64,000 nt of DNA from Pseudomonas parafulva NBRC 16636 = DSM 17004 (GTDB lineage Bacteria; Pseudomonadota; Gammaproteobacteria; Pseudomonadales; Pseudomonadaceae): the NCBI RefSeq assembly GCF_000730645.1, contig NZ_BBIU01000040.1, positions 25,847-89,846 of the forward strand. Direction: 5' to 3'. Each line of letters opens with the position of its first letter. Position 1 is the first letter of the stretch. The translations under genes and the position numbers were made by a program. The notes below the pieces were generated by a model that was given only the letters and a program-made list of their open reading frames with translations, was not told the origin of the DNA and made no database searches. Positions 1 to 7,867 of the stretch are shown one piece after another.

Positions 1-1
1 G

Positions 2-688
2 GACAAGCTGGTCGCCAAGGCCTACCTGGCCAAACGCGCCGCCCAGGTCAACCCGAAGGCCATTTCTGATACGGCGCAGGTCAAGCCCGGCCTCGAGCCG
101 CACCAGACCACGCATTTTTCCATCGTCGACAAGCAGGGCAACGCCGTCAGCAACACCTACACCCTCAACCTGGACTACGGCAGTGGCGTCGTGGTCAAAG
201 GTGCAGGCTTCCTGCTCAATGACGAAATGGACGACTTCAGCGCCAAGCCCGGTGCGGCCAACGCGTTCGGCGTGGTAGGCGGCGATGCCAATGCCATTGC
301 CCCCGGCAAGCGCATGCTGTCGTCGATGAGCCCCAGCCTGATGACCCGCGACGGGAAGGTGGAGCTGGTGATCGGCACGCCGGGCGGTTCGCGGATCTTT
401 ACCTCGATCTTCCAGGTGATGAACAACCTGTACGACTACAACATGCCGCTGGAAAAGGCAGTGGCCGCGCAGCGCGTGCATCACCAGTTGCTGCCCAAGG
501 ACACGATCTACTACGACAGCTATGCCCCGTTGACCGGCCAGGTGGCCGATGACCTGAAGCAGATGGGGTACGTGCTTGAGGACCAAGGCTGGGAGATGGG
601 CGACATCCAGGCGATCCGGGTAAACGGTGCCACGCTTGAAACCGCCTCCGACCCCCGCGGCCGCGGCGTGGGCCTACTGGTCAAGTAA
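2..688 (+). CDS. ggt: Gamma-glutamyltransferase, C-terminal part (window-edge partial)
   Basis: The reading frame is open from the left edge, so only the C-terminal part of the precursor is present. It contains the autoprocessing site: the TTH motif whose first Thr (codon 107-109) is the expected N-terminus of the small subunit and the catalytic nucleophile, followed by a Ser-rich SSMSP segment and a PGGSR motif that line the glutamyl site in this family. GGT is a periplasmic Ntn hydrolase that splits glutathione and transfers or hydrolyses its gamma-glutamyl group. The gene converges on the chemoreceptor gene with only about 17 bp between the stops. Family assignment is firm; the N-terminal signal peptide cannot be checked here. 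Confidence 0.95.
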   Translation, partial: DKLVAKAYLAKRAAQVNPKAISDTAQVKPGLEPHQTTHFSIVDKQGNAVSNTYTLNLDYGSGVVVKGAGFLLNDEMDDFSAKPGAANAFGVVGGDANAIAPGKRMLSSMSPSLMTRDGKVELVIGTPGGSRIFTSIFQVMNNLYDYNMPLEKAVAAQRVHHQLLPKDTIYYDSYAPLTGQVADDLKQMGYVLEDQGWEMGDIQAIRVNGATLETASDPRGRGVGLLVK

Positions 689-705
689 CCCCACGCCACG
701 CCCGA

Positions 706-2625
706 TCACACCCTGAACCGGCTCACCAACATCTGCAACTCCCCGCCGAGCCGCGCCAGCTCCACGCTGGACGCGGCCGTCTCATCGCTGGCTGCCGCCG
801 TCTGCTCCGACACATCGCGCACATTCAGGATGCTGCGGCTGATCTCTTCCGCCACCGCACTTTGCTGCTCTGCGGCCGCTGCAATCTGCTGGTTCATCGA
901 CTGAATGCTCGACACCGTGCTGGTGATGCTCTCAAGCGACGACCCTGCCTTGCGCGCCAGTTCCACGCTGCTGTCGGTCAGCGAGCGGCTGCCCTGCATG
1001 GCATTGGCCACCTGCTGGGTGCCGTGCTGCAGGCTGGCGATCAGCTCTTCGATTTCTTCGGTGGATTTCTGCGTACGCTGGGCCAGGCCGCGCACCTCGT
1101 CGGCGACCACGGCAAAACCGCGGCCTGCCTCGCCGGCACGTGCCGCCTCGATGGCTGCGTTCAGCGCCAGCAGGTTGGTCTGTTCGGCAACCGACTTGAT
1201 CACGTCCATTACACTGCCGATTTTCTGGCTTTCCTGCTGCAGCAGGTTCATGGCCTCTGTGGACCGGTGCATGTCATCGGCCAGGCGCTCGATCTGGCCA
1301 ATCGCTTCACCGACCACGCGATCACCGGCACGGGCTTCGCCATCGGCCCCCGTGGCGGCGTGCGACGCCTGTTCGGCGTTGCGCGCCACTTCCTGAACGG
1401 TGGCAGCCATCTCGTGCATGGCGGTGGCCACCTGGTCGGTCTCGACCTTCTGGCTGTTGGCCCCTGCGCTGGTCTGCTCGGTCACTGCCGACAGCTCTTC
1501 GGCGGCGCTGGCAATTTGCGTGACGCCATCACGAATTCCGCCAATCAGCTCACGCAGGGTGGTACCCATGCGCGCGATGCCTTGCTGCAGTACACCCAGT
1601 TCATCGCGGCGGGTAACCCGCAGCTGCTCGGTAAGGTCGCCGCTGGCAATCCGCTCCACGGCCACCAGTGTGTCCTGCAACGGGCGAGTGATCTGGCGGG
1701 TGATCAGCACGGCCGCCAGCACACCGACCAGCAGCGCCAGCAACGTAGCCACGGCCTGCAGGGTGCGGGCCTGGCTGCTTTCGATGTCGCGACGCTCCAG
1801 CTGTATCTTGTACAGCGCATCACTGGTCTTGACGATGTCGGCACCTTCTACCGTCATTTCTGCCCGGGCGACGTTGATGGTGGCGACGGCGTCGCGGAAC
1901 TGGCGCGCAGCGTCACGGAACGCCAACACGGCGCGCTCAAGCGGCTGCAAAGTGGCCCCCTGGCCAGGCAATTCCCGCTTGAGGGTGTCCACCTCGGCCA
2001 GTGCAGCGTCCAGCTGACGCAGCGCAGCCTGTTCGTTCTGTGCGGTGTTATCGGCAATGTAGCCGCGCACGTCGATGCGCACCTGCAACAGCTGCTGGCG
2101 GGTCTTGCTGATCAGTTGCTGTTGGGCCAGGCGCACGCTGTCGCCCTCGGCGCGTGCCATCACGGCCTGGCTCAATGCGTCCATGGCCTTGTCGGCCTGG
2201 GCAGAGGCGTTGTCCATGGCGGCGCGGGCAGTGCGGCCAGCGTCGTAGCCCTGGCGCATCTTGGCCAGCGAGACTTTGTAGGCGCTGATGGTTTCGCCCA
2301 GCTCGCCCAGCAACTTCACGTTTTCAGGGCTCTTGAAGGTATGCGCCAGGTAGGCCTGCTGCTTGCTGAATGTATCGAGCTTGGCCTGGGTATTGGCCGC
2401 TGCTGCGTCGTCACCGTTGGCGATCATGTATTGCAGCCGCGCGATGCGCAGGTCGGTCAGGTCCTTGTTCAGCTGGCTGATATCGCTCATCCAGTTGCTG
2501 CGGTCGATCAGGCTGCCCAGGCTGGTCCAGCCAGTCAGGGCCAGCACGCCGGTCAGGATAAGCACCAGGCCGAAGCCCAGGCCAAGTTTCAGGTTGACGC
2601 TGATGTTGGCAAACCAGCTGTTCAT
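706..2625 (-). CDS. mcpS: Methyl-accepting chemotaxis protein, McpS-like (TCA-intermediate receptor)
   Basis: A 639-residue transducer. A first membrane helix at about residues 14-33 is followed by a roughly 240-residue all-helical periplasmic domain of the size of the helical bimodular (HBM) sensor, a second membrane helix near 286-308, a HAMP domain, and a long cytoplasmic coiled coil. The highly conserved hairpin tip (EQTNLLALNAAIEAARAGE) is intact. P. putida McpS, which binds malate, fumarate, succinate, citrate and related acids, has the same length and, as I recall, the same neighbour ggt; the name rests on this resemblance. There is no C-terminal CheR-binding pentapeptide. A strong hairpin lies upstream of its promoter region and belongs to the preceding metallopeptidase gene. 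Confidence 0.85.
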   Translation of the reverse strand: MNSWFANISVNLKLGLGFGLVLILTGVLALTGWTSLGSLIDRSNWMSDISQLNKDLTDLRIARLQYMIANGDDAAAANTQAKLDTFSKQQAYLAHTFKSPENVKLLGELGETISAYKVSLAKMRQGYDAGRTARAAMDNASAQADKAMDALSQAVMARAEGDSVRLAQQQLISKTRQQLLQVRIDVRGYIADNTAQNEQAALRQLDAALAEVDTLKRELPGQGATLQPLERAVLAFRDAARQFRDAVATINVARAEMTVEGADIVKTSDALYKIQLERRDIESSQARTLQAVATLLALLVGVLAAVLITRQITRPLQDTLVAVERIASGDLTEQLRVTRRDELGVLQQGIARMGTTLRELIGGIRDGVTQIASAAEELSAVTEQTSAGANSQKVETDQVATAMHEMAATVQEVARNAEQASHAATGADGEARAGDRVVGEAIGQIERLADDMHRSTEAMNLLQQESQKIGSVMDVIKSVAEQTNLLALNAAIEAARAGEAGRGFAVVADEVRGLAQRTQKSTEEIEELIASLQHGTQQVANAMQGSRSLTDSSVELARKAGSSLESITSTVSSIQSMNQQIAAAAEQQSAVAEEISRSILNVRDVSEQTAAASDETAASSVELARLGGELQMLVSRFRV

Positions 2626-2771
2626 GCACGCACTCCAGAAGTTGTTTTCGCTCTCTTGATCTTCGTTCGCGAGGCGTTGTTGTTCTGGATGCCCGCTGAA
2701 TCGTGCTGGGTGTATCGGCAGCGGAAGGGGAAGCTGAAACGCTTTTTCAGCAAAACCGTAACAGGCGCGGG

Positions 2772-2795
2772 ATAAAGGGGCCGTTTGGCGGCCCC
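2772..2795 (-). terminator. Rho-independent terminator after the metallopeptidase gene
   Basis: On the minus strand a 7-bp GGGGCCG/CGGCCCC stem with a 5-nt loop is followed by TTTAT. It lies directly after the stop codon of the minus-strand metallopeptidase gene. Confidence 0.7.
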
Positions 2796-2802
2796 GGAAA
2801 TC

Positions 2803-3678
2803 TCAAAGGTTGCGGGCGCTGAAGGTATCGCAGCTGTCTACTTCGCCCTGTGCGAAGCCGGCCTTGAACCAGCGCACCCGCTGCGCCGACGTGCCGTGGG
2901 TGAACGAGTCTGGAACCACGCGGCCCTGGCCCTGTTGCTGCAACCGGTCATCGCCAATGGCATTGGCCGCGTTCAGGGCCTCCTCCACATCACCCGGTTC
3001 CAGCCAGTTCAGGCGCTTCTGCGCCTGGTAGGCCCACACACCGGCCAGGCAGTCGGCCTGCAACTCCTGGCGCACCAGCAGGCCGTTGTCGCCTTCCATG
3101 CGCTGGCCGCTGCGACGGGCGGCATCCACCTTGGCCGAAACCCCCAGCAAGGTCTGCACGTGGTGGCCAATCTCGTGGGCGATCACGTAGGCCTGGGCAA
3201 AGTCACCTGCAGCGGCAAAGCGTGTTTCCATTTCACGGAAGAACGACATGTCCAGGTAAACGCGCTGGTCTGCCGGGCAATAGAACGGCCCGACCGCTGC
3301 CGAGGCAAAGCCACAGGCCGAATTGACCTGACCGCTGAACAGCACCAGTTTGGGGTCGCGGTACTGTTTGCCGGCCTGCGCGAACAGCGCCTGCCAGGTG
3401 TCCTCGGTATCGCCCAGGATGGACGCGACGAACTCGGCCTGCTGATCGTTGGCAGGTGGCGCCTTGCCAGAAGTGGCGGTGGGTGCTTGCTGCTGCATCT
3501 GGCCGGTCAGTTGGCCCAGGATCTGCAACGGGTCCTGGCCGGTCAGCCAGCCGATGCCCACGATCAGCAGGATGGCGCCGAGCCCCAGCCCTTTGCCGCC
3601 ACCAAACCGCATCCCGCCGCCACCTGAGCCCCGGGCGTCGACCACATTGTCGCTACGTCGGCCTTTTCGCCATTCCAT
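2803..3678 (-). CDS. YpfJ-family putative neutral zinc metallopeptidase
   Basis: A 291-residue protein starting MEWRKGRRSDN, typical of the YpfJ/neutral zinc metallopeptidase family. A Gly-rich N-terminus leads into one membrane helix (about residues 31-48), then a soluble domain with the zinc-binding signature HEIGHH at residues 168-173 and a downstream ELQADC segment that would supply the third ligand. Predicted to be an inner-membrane anchored metalloprotease facing the periplasm; the substrate is unknown. It is monocistronic with its own terminator and diverges from pcaHG across about 200 bp. Confidence 0.88.
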   Translation of the reverse strand: MEWRKGRRSDNVVDARGSGGGGMRFGGGKGLGLGAILLIVGIGWLTGQDPLQILGQLTGQMQQQAPTATSGKAPPANDQQAEFVASILGDTEDTWQALFAQAGKQYRDPKLVLFSGQVNSACGFASAAVGPFYCPADQRVYLDMSFFREMETRFAAAGDFAQAYVIAHEIGHHVQTLLGVSAKVDAARRSGQRMEGDNGLLVRQELQADCLAGVWAYQAQKRLNWLEPGDVEEALNAANAIGDDRLQQQGQGRVVPDSFTHGTSAQRVRWFKAGFAQGEVDSCDTFSARNL

Positions 3679-3757
3679 GAATGCTCTCCAGAGCCTGAAA
3701 CAAGAAGATAAAGATTAGTCCACTGCACCGACAGGTGTCAGGCGCTTCTGTCATGCA

Positions 3758-3771
3758 TAACCATTTGGTTA
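3758..3771. promoter_or_regulatory. Palindrome upstream of pcaHG (candidate operator)
   Basis: TAACCATTTGGTTA has 6-bp arms and a 2-bp centre. It sits in the divergent region between the metallopeptidase and pcaH, about 106 bp before the pcaH start. Its binding protein is not known from the sequence. Confidence 0.4.
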
Positions 3772-3783
3772 AGCCTCTTCGGC

Positions 3784-3800
3784 ATGAATTCAATATTCAT
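3784..3800. promoter_or_regulatory. Second inverted repeat upstream of pcaHG
   Basis: ATGAAT-N5-ATTCAT, 17 bp in all, about 77 bp before the pcaH start and 12 bp after the first palindrome. AT-rich context in a GC-rich chromosome suggests promoter DNA. The ATG inside it is in frame with pcaH but has no Shine-Dalgarno sequence and is not the start. Confidence 0.4.
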
Positions 3801-3876
3801 TGCATCCATGCTGCCTGAAACTGTAAGTCCGCCTGCCCCACCCAGGCGTTCCATAATTCCAAGAGAGGAAACCGGC

Positions 3877-4596
3877 ATGCCCGCTCAGGACAACAGCCGC
3901 TTCGTGATCCGTGATCGCAACTGGCACCCCAAGGCCCTGACGCCTGACTACAAGACCTCGATCGCGCGCTCGCCGCGCCAGGCCTTGGTCAGCATCCCAC
4001 AGTCGATCAGTGAAACCACCGGCCCTGATTTCTCCCACCTGGGCTTTGGCGCCCATGACCACGACCTGCTGCTGAACTTCAATAACGGCGGCTTGCCGAT
4101 TGGGGAGCGCATCATCGTTGCCGGTCGCATTGTCGACCAGTATGGCAAGCCTGTGCCAAACACCCTGGTCGAAATGTGGCAGGCCAACGCCGGCGGCCGC
4201 TACCGCCACAAGAATGACCGCTACCTGGCGCCGCTCGACCCCAACTTCGGGGGTGTAGGCCGCTGCCTCACCGACCGCGACGGTTACTACAGCTTCCGCA
4301 CCATCAAACCCGGCCCGTACCCCTGGCGCAATGGCCCGAACGACTGGCGTCCGGCGCACATTCACTTCGCCATCAGCGGGCCTTCGATCGCGACCAAACT
4401 GATCACCCAGCTGTATTTCGAGGGCGACCCGCTGATCCCGATGTGCCCGATCGTGAAGTCCATCGCCAACCCGCAAGCCGTGCAACAGTTGATCGCCAAG
4501 CTCGACATGAGCAACGCCAACCCGATGGATTGCCTGGCGTACCGCTTCGACATCGTGCTGCGTGGCCAGCGCAAGACCCACTTCGAAAACTGCTGA
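3877..4596 (+). CDS. pcaH: Protocatechuate 3,4-dioxygenase beta subunit
   Basis: 239 residues with an AGAGAGG Shine-Dalgarno 8 bp before ATG 3877. That start gives the usual PcaH length and the MPAQDNSRF N-terminus. All four non-haem Fe(III) ligands are present: Tyr109, Tyr148, His161 and His163 (Tyr408, Tyr447, His460, His462 in the usual numbering). The enzyme cleaves protocatechuate between its hydroxyls to 3-carboxy-cis,cis-muconate, the entry step of the beta-ketoadipate pathway, as a cytosolic (alpha-beta-Fe) oligomer with PcaG. pcaG follows after 10 bp and is surely cotranscribed. The remaining pca genes are not in this window, which is normal for P. putida. Confidence 0.98.
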   Translation: MPAQDNSRFVIRDRNWHPKALTPDYKTSIARSPRQALVSIPQSISETTGPDFSHLGFGAHDHDLLLNFNNGGLPIGERIIVAGRIVDQYGKPVPNTLVEMWQANAGGRYRHKNDRYLAPLDPNFGGVGRCLTDRDGYYSFRTIKPGPYPWRNGPNDWRPAHIHFAISGPSIATKLITQLYFEGDPLIPMCPIVKSIANPQAVQQLIAKLDMSNANPMDCLAYRFDIVLRGQRKTHFENC

Positions 4597-4606
4597 GGAC
4601 CCCGCC

Positions 4607-5212
4607 ATGCCAATCGAACTGCTGCCGGAAACCCCTTCGCAAACGGCCGGCCCCTATGTGCACATCGGCCTGGCCCTGGAAGCGGCCGGCAACCCCACCC
4701 GTGACCAGGAAATCTGGAACCGCCTGGCCAAGCCTGAGGCTGCCGGCGAACACATCGTGCTGATCGGCCACGTGTACGACGGCAACGGCCACCTGGTGCG
4801 CGATTCGTTCCTGGAGCTGTGGCAAGCCGATGCCAACGGCGACTACCAGGACGCCTACAACCTGGAGAACGCCTTCAACAGCTTCGGGCGCACCGCCACC
4901 ACCTTCGACGCTGGCGAGTGGACGGCGCACACGGTCAAACCGGGCGTGGTCAACAATGCGGCAGGTGTGCCGATGGCGCCGCACATCAACCTCAGCCTGT
5001 TTGCCCGCGGCATCAATATCCACCTGCACACCCGCCTGTATTTCGACGATGAGGCCGAGGCCAACGCCAAATGCCCGGTGCTCAACCTGATCGAGCAGCC
5101 CCAGCGGCGGGAAACCCTGATTGCCAAGCGCTGCGAAGTGGAGGGGAAGACGGCCTATCGCTTCGATATCCGTATTCAGGGGGAAGGGGAGACGGTGTTC
5201 TTCGACTTCTAA
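4607..5212 (+). CDS. pcaG: Protocatechuate 3,4-dioxygenase alpha subunit
   Basis: 201 residues starting MPIELLPETPSQTAGPYVH, 10 bp after pcaH. It shares the intradiol dioxygenase beta-sandwich fold with PcaH (GHVYDGNGHLVRDSFLELWQA segment) but lacks the Tyr/Tyr/His/His iron set, as expected: the alpha subunit shapes the active site rather than binding iron. Start ATG 4607 is preceded by GAGGAC and fits family length. Confidence 0.97.
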   Translation: MPIELLPETPSQTAGPYVHIGLALEAAGNPTRDQEIWNRLAKPEAAGEHIVLIGHVYDGNGHLVRDSFLELWQADANGDYQDAYNLENAFNSFGRTATTFDAGEWTAHTVKPGVVNNAAGVPMAPHINLSLFARGINIHLHTRLYFDDEAEANAKCPVLNLIEQPQRRETLIAKRCEVEGKTAYRFDIRIQGEGETVFFDF

Positions 5213-5217
5213 GTGAA

Positions 5218-5272
5218 GGGGCGCTCGCTCCGTCCAGGCCAAGGTAATGCCTTGACGGAGCGGCCCCTCAAG
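5218..5272. terminator. Long imperfect hairpin between pcaG and the cupin gene
   Basis: AGGGGCGCTCGCTCCGTC pairs imperfectly with GACGGAGCGGCCCCT, enclosing an inner CAAGG/CCTTG stem. It sits between the convergent pcaG and cupin stops. No clear U-tract follows on either strand, so termination is inferred from position. Confidence 0.45.
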
Positions 5273-5283
5273 CAGCCTGGTAA

Positions 5284-5718
5284 TCAGCTGTTTACAGGCT
5301 TCAGGTCGAACGCATCGGCCTGGTACTGGAAGAGCAGGCAATCGGCTGCCGCAGTGCACCCGCTTTCGTGTACCAGGTCCGCCGGTAGCTTGTAGTACGA
5401 CCCCGCCTGGAATTCGCTGCGTTGGCCATCGATCACTGCGTAAAACGTGCCGTGCAGCACAACTGTCGGCAGCGCCTGGCTGTGCTGGTGCAGGCCATTG
5501 TCGGTCCCTTTTCTGAACCTGACATAGGCCGAATAAGGCCCGGTGCCAAAGATATCGCCCTCTACGTTCGCGTAACTGACGGCGCCCTGGGTATTGGGCA
5601 CCGCTTGCCATGCAAGGGCGCTGCTGTCGGGTACTGACACGGTTTTTTCTGCCGCATTGATGCCTGTTGCCAGGGTTGCGAGCGCCATGCCCGCGACTAT
5701 TTTCTGTAATGCCTTCAT
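5284..5718 (-). CDS. Secreted cupin-fold protein (DUF4437-like)
   Basis: 144 residues with an N-terminal signal peptide ending near INAAEK, so periplasmic. The mature part resembles a single cupin barrel: a GLHQHSQALPTVVLHG first motif with two His, and a later KLPADLVHESGC second motif with one His. It carries Cys residues that could form a disulphide. The LysR gene lies 102 bp upstream on the same strand and could control it. Function unknown; members of this family are annotated only as cupins. Confidence 0.7.
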   Translation of the reverse strand: MKALQKIVAGMALATLATGINAAEKTVSVPDSSALAWQAVPNTQGAVSYANVEGDIFGTGPYSAYVRFRKGTDNGLHQHSQALPTVVLHGTFYAVIDGQRSEFQAGSYYKLPADLVHESGCTAAADCLLFQYQADAFDLKPVNS

Positions 5719-5820
5719 GTGAAATTCCTTCGCTGGATAACCCTACAGCCAAGGCTAAAGTAACGCCATTCACACAGATACGGCCCTGCATGGCCAAGAC
5801 CTGTGCTTATTTTGCACAGA

Positions 5821-6726
5821 TCAAGCTTGCCACCGGGGTTGGGCGTAATAAGCCTGCACATACTCCAGCAGCGCCCGCACCTTGGGTGCCAGGTAGCGGC
5901 TTTGCGGGTAGACAGCGTAAAGGTTGCGCGCGGGCAACTTCCAGCCTTCAAGTACTGGCACCAGACGCCCGTCGAGCAGCGCATCGTGCACGATGAAGCG
6001 GTCGAAACTGGCAATGCCCAACCCGCCGATTGCAGCAGCGCGCAGGGCCATTGGTGAGTTGGCACTCAGGCGCCTGGGCATGACGATGTCGTGTTGCTCG
6101 CCATCCGCGCGGGTGAGCTGCAACCGCTGAGGGTGCGCAAGGTTGCTGTAGCCGAGCAGTGCATGGCTACTCAGCGTGCCCGGTGAGCTGGGCGCACCAT
6201 GGCGTTTGAGGTAACCGGGGGCCGCGACCAGCATTACCTCGCTGGGCGCCAGCCGGCGAGCCACCAGGCTGGAGTCCGGCAACTGATCGGTGATCCGCAG
6301 GCACACATCGACTTCATCTTCGAGCATGTCGATAAAGCGATCGCTGCAATTGAGCTCCACCTGCAGGCATGGGTGTCGTTCCACAAAGTCAGCCAGCCAG
6401 CGCCCCAGTTCCAGCTCGCCGAAGGCGGTTGGCACACTCAGGCGCAGGGTGCCTGTGGGTTGCTGCTGATGCTCGGAGAGCTCAAGCGTCATCGCTTGGA
6501 CCTGCTCAAGGATAGAGACGCAGTGGCGATAAAAAAGTGTGCCCGCTTCGGTCAGGTGCAGGCGGCGGGTGGTGCGGGCAAGCAGTTGTGTGCCCAGTTG
6601 GCGCTCCAGCTGCTTCACCTGGCGTGAGAGTACGGTGTGGGACTGGCCTGTACAGCTGGCCGCGGCGCTGAAGCTGCCGAGGTCGACGACCCGGCGAAAG
6701 GTGTGCATGGCGGCCAACTGGTCCAT
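5821..6726 (-). CDS. LysR-family transcriptional regulator
   Basis: 301 residues from ATG 6726 (MDQLAAMHTFRRVVDLGSF). It has the N-terminal winged helix-turn-helix (residues about 3-60, with RTTRRLHLTEAG) and a C-terminal periplasmic-binding-protein-like effector domain. It belongs to the large CrgA/YafC-like subgroup. The frame stays open upstream but the conserved LysR N-terminus fixes the start. The target may be the cupin gene just downstream. No effector can be named. Confidence 0.9.
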   Translation of the reverse strand: MDQLAAMHTFRRVVDLGSFSAAASCTGQSHTVLSRQVKQLERQLGTQLLARTTRRLHLTEAGTLFYRHCVSILEQVQAMTLELSEHQQQPTGTLRLSVPTAFGELELGRWLADFVERHPCLQVELNCSDRFIDMLEDEVDVCLRITDQLPDSSLVARRLAPSEVMLVAAPGYLKRHGAPSSPGTLSSHALLGYSNLAHPQRLQLTRADGEQHDIVMPRRLSANSPMALRAAAIGGLGIASFDRFIVHDALLDGRLVPVLEGWKLPARNLYAVYPQSRYLAPKVRALLEYVQAYYAQPRWQA

Positions 6727-6746
6727 CTTCACGGGCTCCTGACAGG

Positions 6747-6774
6747 GCCGGTGGGCCGTAACGGCCCAACCGGC
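6747..6774. terminator. Strong hairpin between trmA and the LysR gene
   Basis: GCCGGTGGGCCGT pairs with AACGGCCCAACCGGC apart from one bulge. It lies just past the trmA stop codon and before the LysR start. No T-run follows on the minus strand, so it could be an attenuating hairpin or a 3'-end stabiliser. Confidence 0.5.
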
Positions 6775-6781
6775 TGAGGGA

Positions 6782-7867
6782 TCAGCGCCGAACCAGCAAT
6801 ACGCCGCTTTCCATGTGGTGGGTGTAGGGGAACTGGTCGAACAACGCACAGCGTTCGATCCGGTGCGTATCGTGCAACTGGGCGATGTTTTGCGCCAGGG
6901 TTTCCGGGTTGCAGGAGATGTACAGGATGCGCTCGAAGCGCCGGGTGAGCTCGCAAGTATCCGGGTCCATGCCGGCACGCGGCGGGTCGACGAACACGGT
7001 GCCGAACCTGTAGCTGCCCAGGTCGATGCCTTCCAGCCGGCGGAACGGCCGCACGCCGTTCAATGCCTGGGTCAGTTCCTCTGCCGACAGCCGCACCAGG
7101 CGCACGTTGTCCACAGCGTTTTCGTCCAGGTTGCTCAGCGCGGCATTCACCGACGTCTTGCTGATTTCGGTCGCCAGCACCTGGCGGGCGCGGGTGGCCA
7201 GCGGCAGGGTAAAGTTGCCGTTGCCGCAATACAGCTCCAGCAGGTCGTCCTCACGTTCGCCCATGGCGTCGAACGCCCAGCCGAGCATCTTCTGGTTCAC
7301 CGCGCCATTGGGTTGGGTGAAGGCCCCCTCGGGCTGGCGATAGCTGAACAGCCGGCCCGCCACATCGAGCTCCTCCACCGCGTAGTCGCGGCCGATGACC
7401 AGGCGCTTGCCCTTGGAGCGGCCGATGATGCTGACGCCCAACTCATCGGCAAGCTGCCGGGCGGCCACTTCCCAGACAGCGTCCAGCGGGCGGTGGTAGC
7501 ACAACGTGATCATCGCGTCGCCGGCCAGCGTGGTCAGGAACTCGACCTGGAACAGGCGGTTGCCCAGTGCCTCGTTGCCCTGCCACGCAGCCTTCAGCCG
7601 AGGCATCAGGGCATTGATGGGGCGGCTGGCGATTGGGAAATCGTCGATCAGAATCGCCTTGTGCTTGTCCCCGGGCGCAAACATGGCGTAGTGGCGCTGG
7701 CCGTCCTCGCGCCACAGGCGGAACTCGGCGCGCAGGCGGTAGTGCTCGCGCGGTGAATCGAAAACGGCAGGCTCCGGCGCGCTGAAAGGCGCCAGCAGCT
7801 CGCGCAGCCGGGCTACCTTGGCGTCCAGCTGGCTGGCGTAGGAGGAGGGGTCGAAAGCGGCACTCAT
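6782..7867 (-). CDS. trmA: tRNA (uracil-5-)-methyltransferase TrmA
   Basis: 361 residues. SAM-binding motif ELYCGNGNFTLPL at 211-223, FVDPPRAGMD at 292-301, catalytic nucleophile Cys319 in YISCNPETL and the general base Glu353. The absence of an N-terminal TRAM domain and of FeS cysteines, plus the length, favour TrmA over RlmC/RlmD. It makes m5U54 in the T-loop of tRNA. Its ATG overlaps the stop of the upstream permease gene as ATGA, so the two are translationally coupled. Confidence 0.95.
   Translation of the reverse strand: MSAAFDPSSYASQLDAKVARLRELLAPFSAPEPAVFDSPREHYRLRAEFRLWREDGQRHYAMFAPGDKHKAILIDDFPIASRPINALMPRLKAAWQGNEALGNRLFQVEFLTTLAGDAMITLCYHRPLDAVWEVAARQLADELGVSIIGRSKGKRLVIGRDYAVEELDVAGRLFSYRQPEGAFTQPNGAVNQKMLGWAFDAMGEREDDLLELYCGNGNFTLPLATRARQVLATEISKTSVNAALSNLDENAVDNVRLVRLSAEELTQALNGVRPFRRLEGIDLGSYRFGTVFVDPPRAGMDPDTCELTRRFERILYISCNPETLAQNIAQLHDTHRIERCALFDQFPYTHHMESGVLLVRR

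Noticed and set aside
862..2775. A 637-codon open frame on the plus strand opposite the chemoreceptor
   Set aside because: It is the antisense shadow of a clear MCP gene in GC-rich DNA; its translation is low-complexity and has no domain.
3784..3876. Upstream in-frame ATG extension of pcaH
   Set aside because: It falls in a palindrome, lacks a Shine-Dalgarno and adds residues absent from known PcaH; ATG 3877 has a good site.
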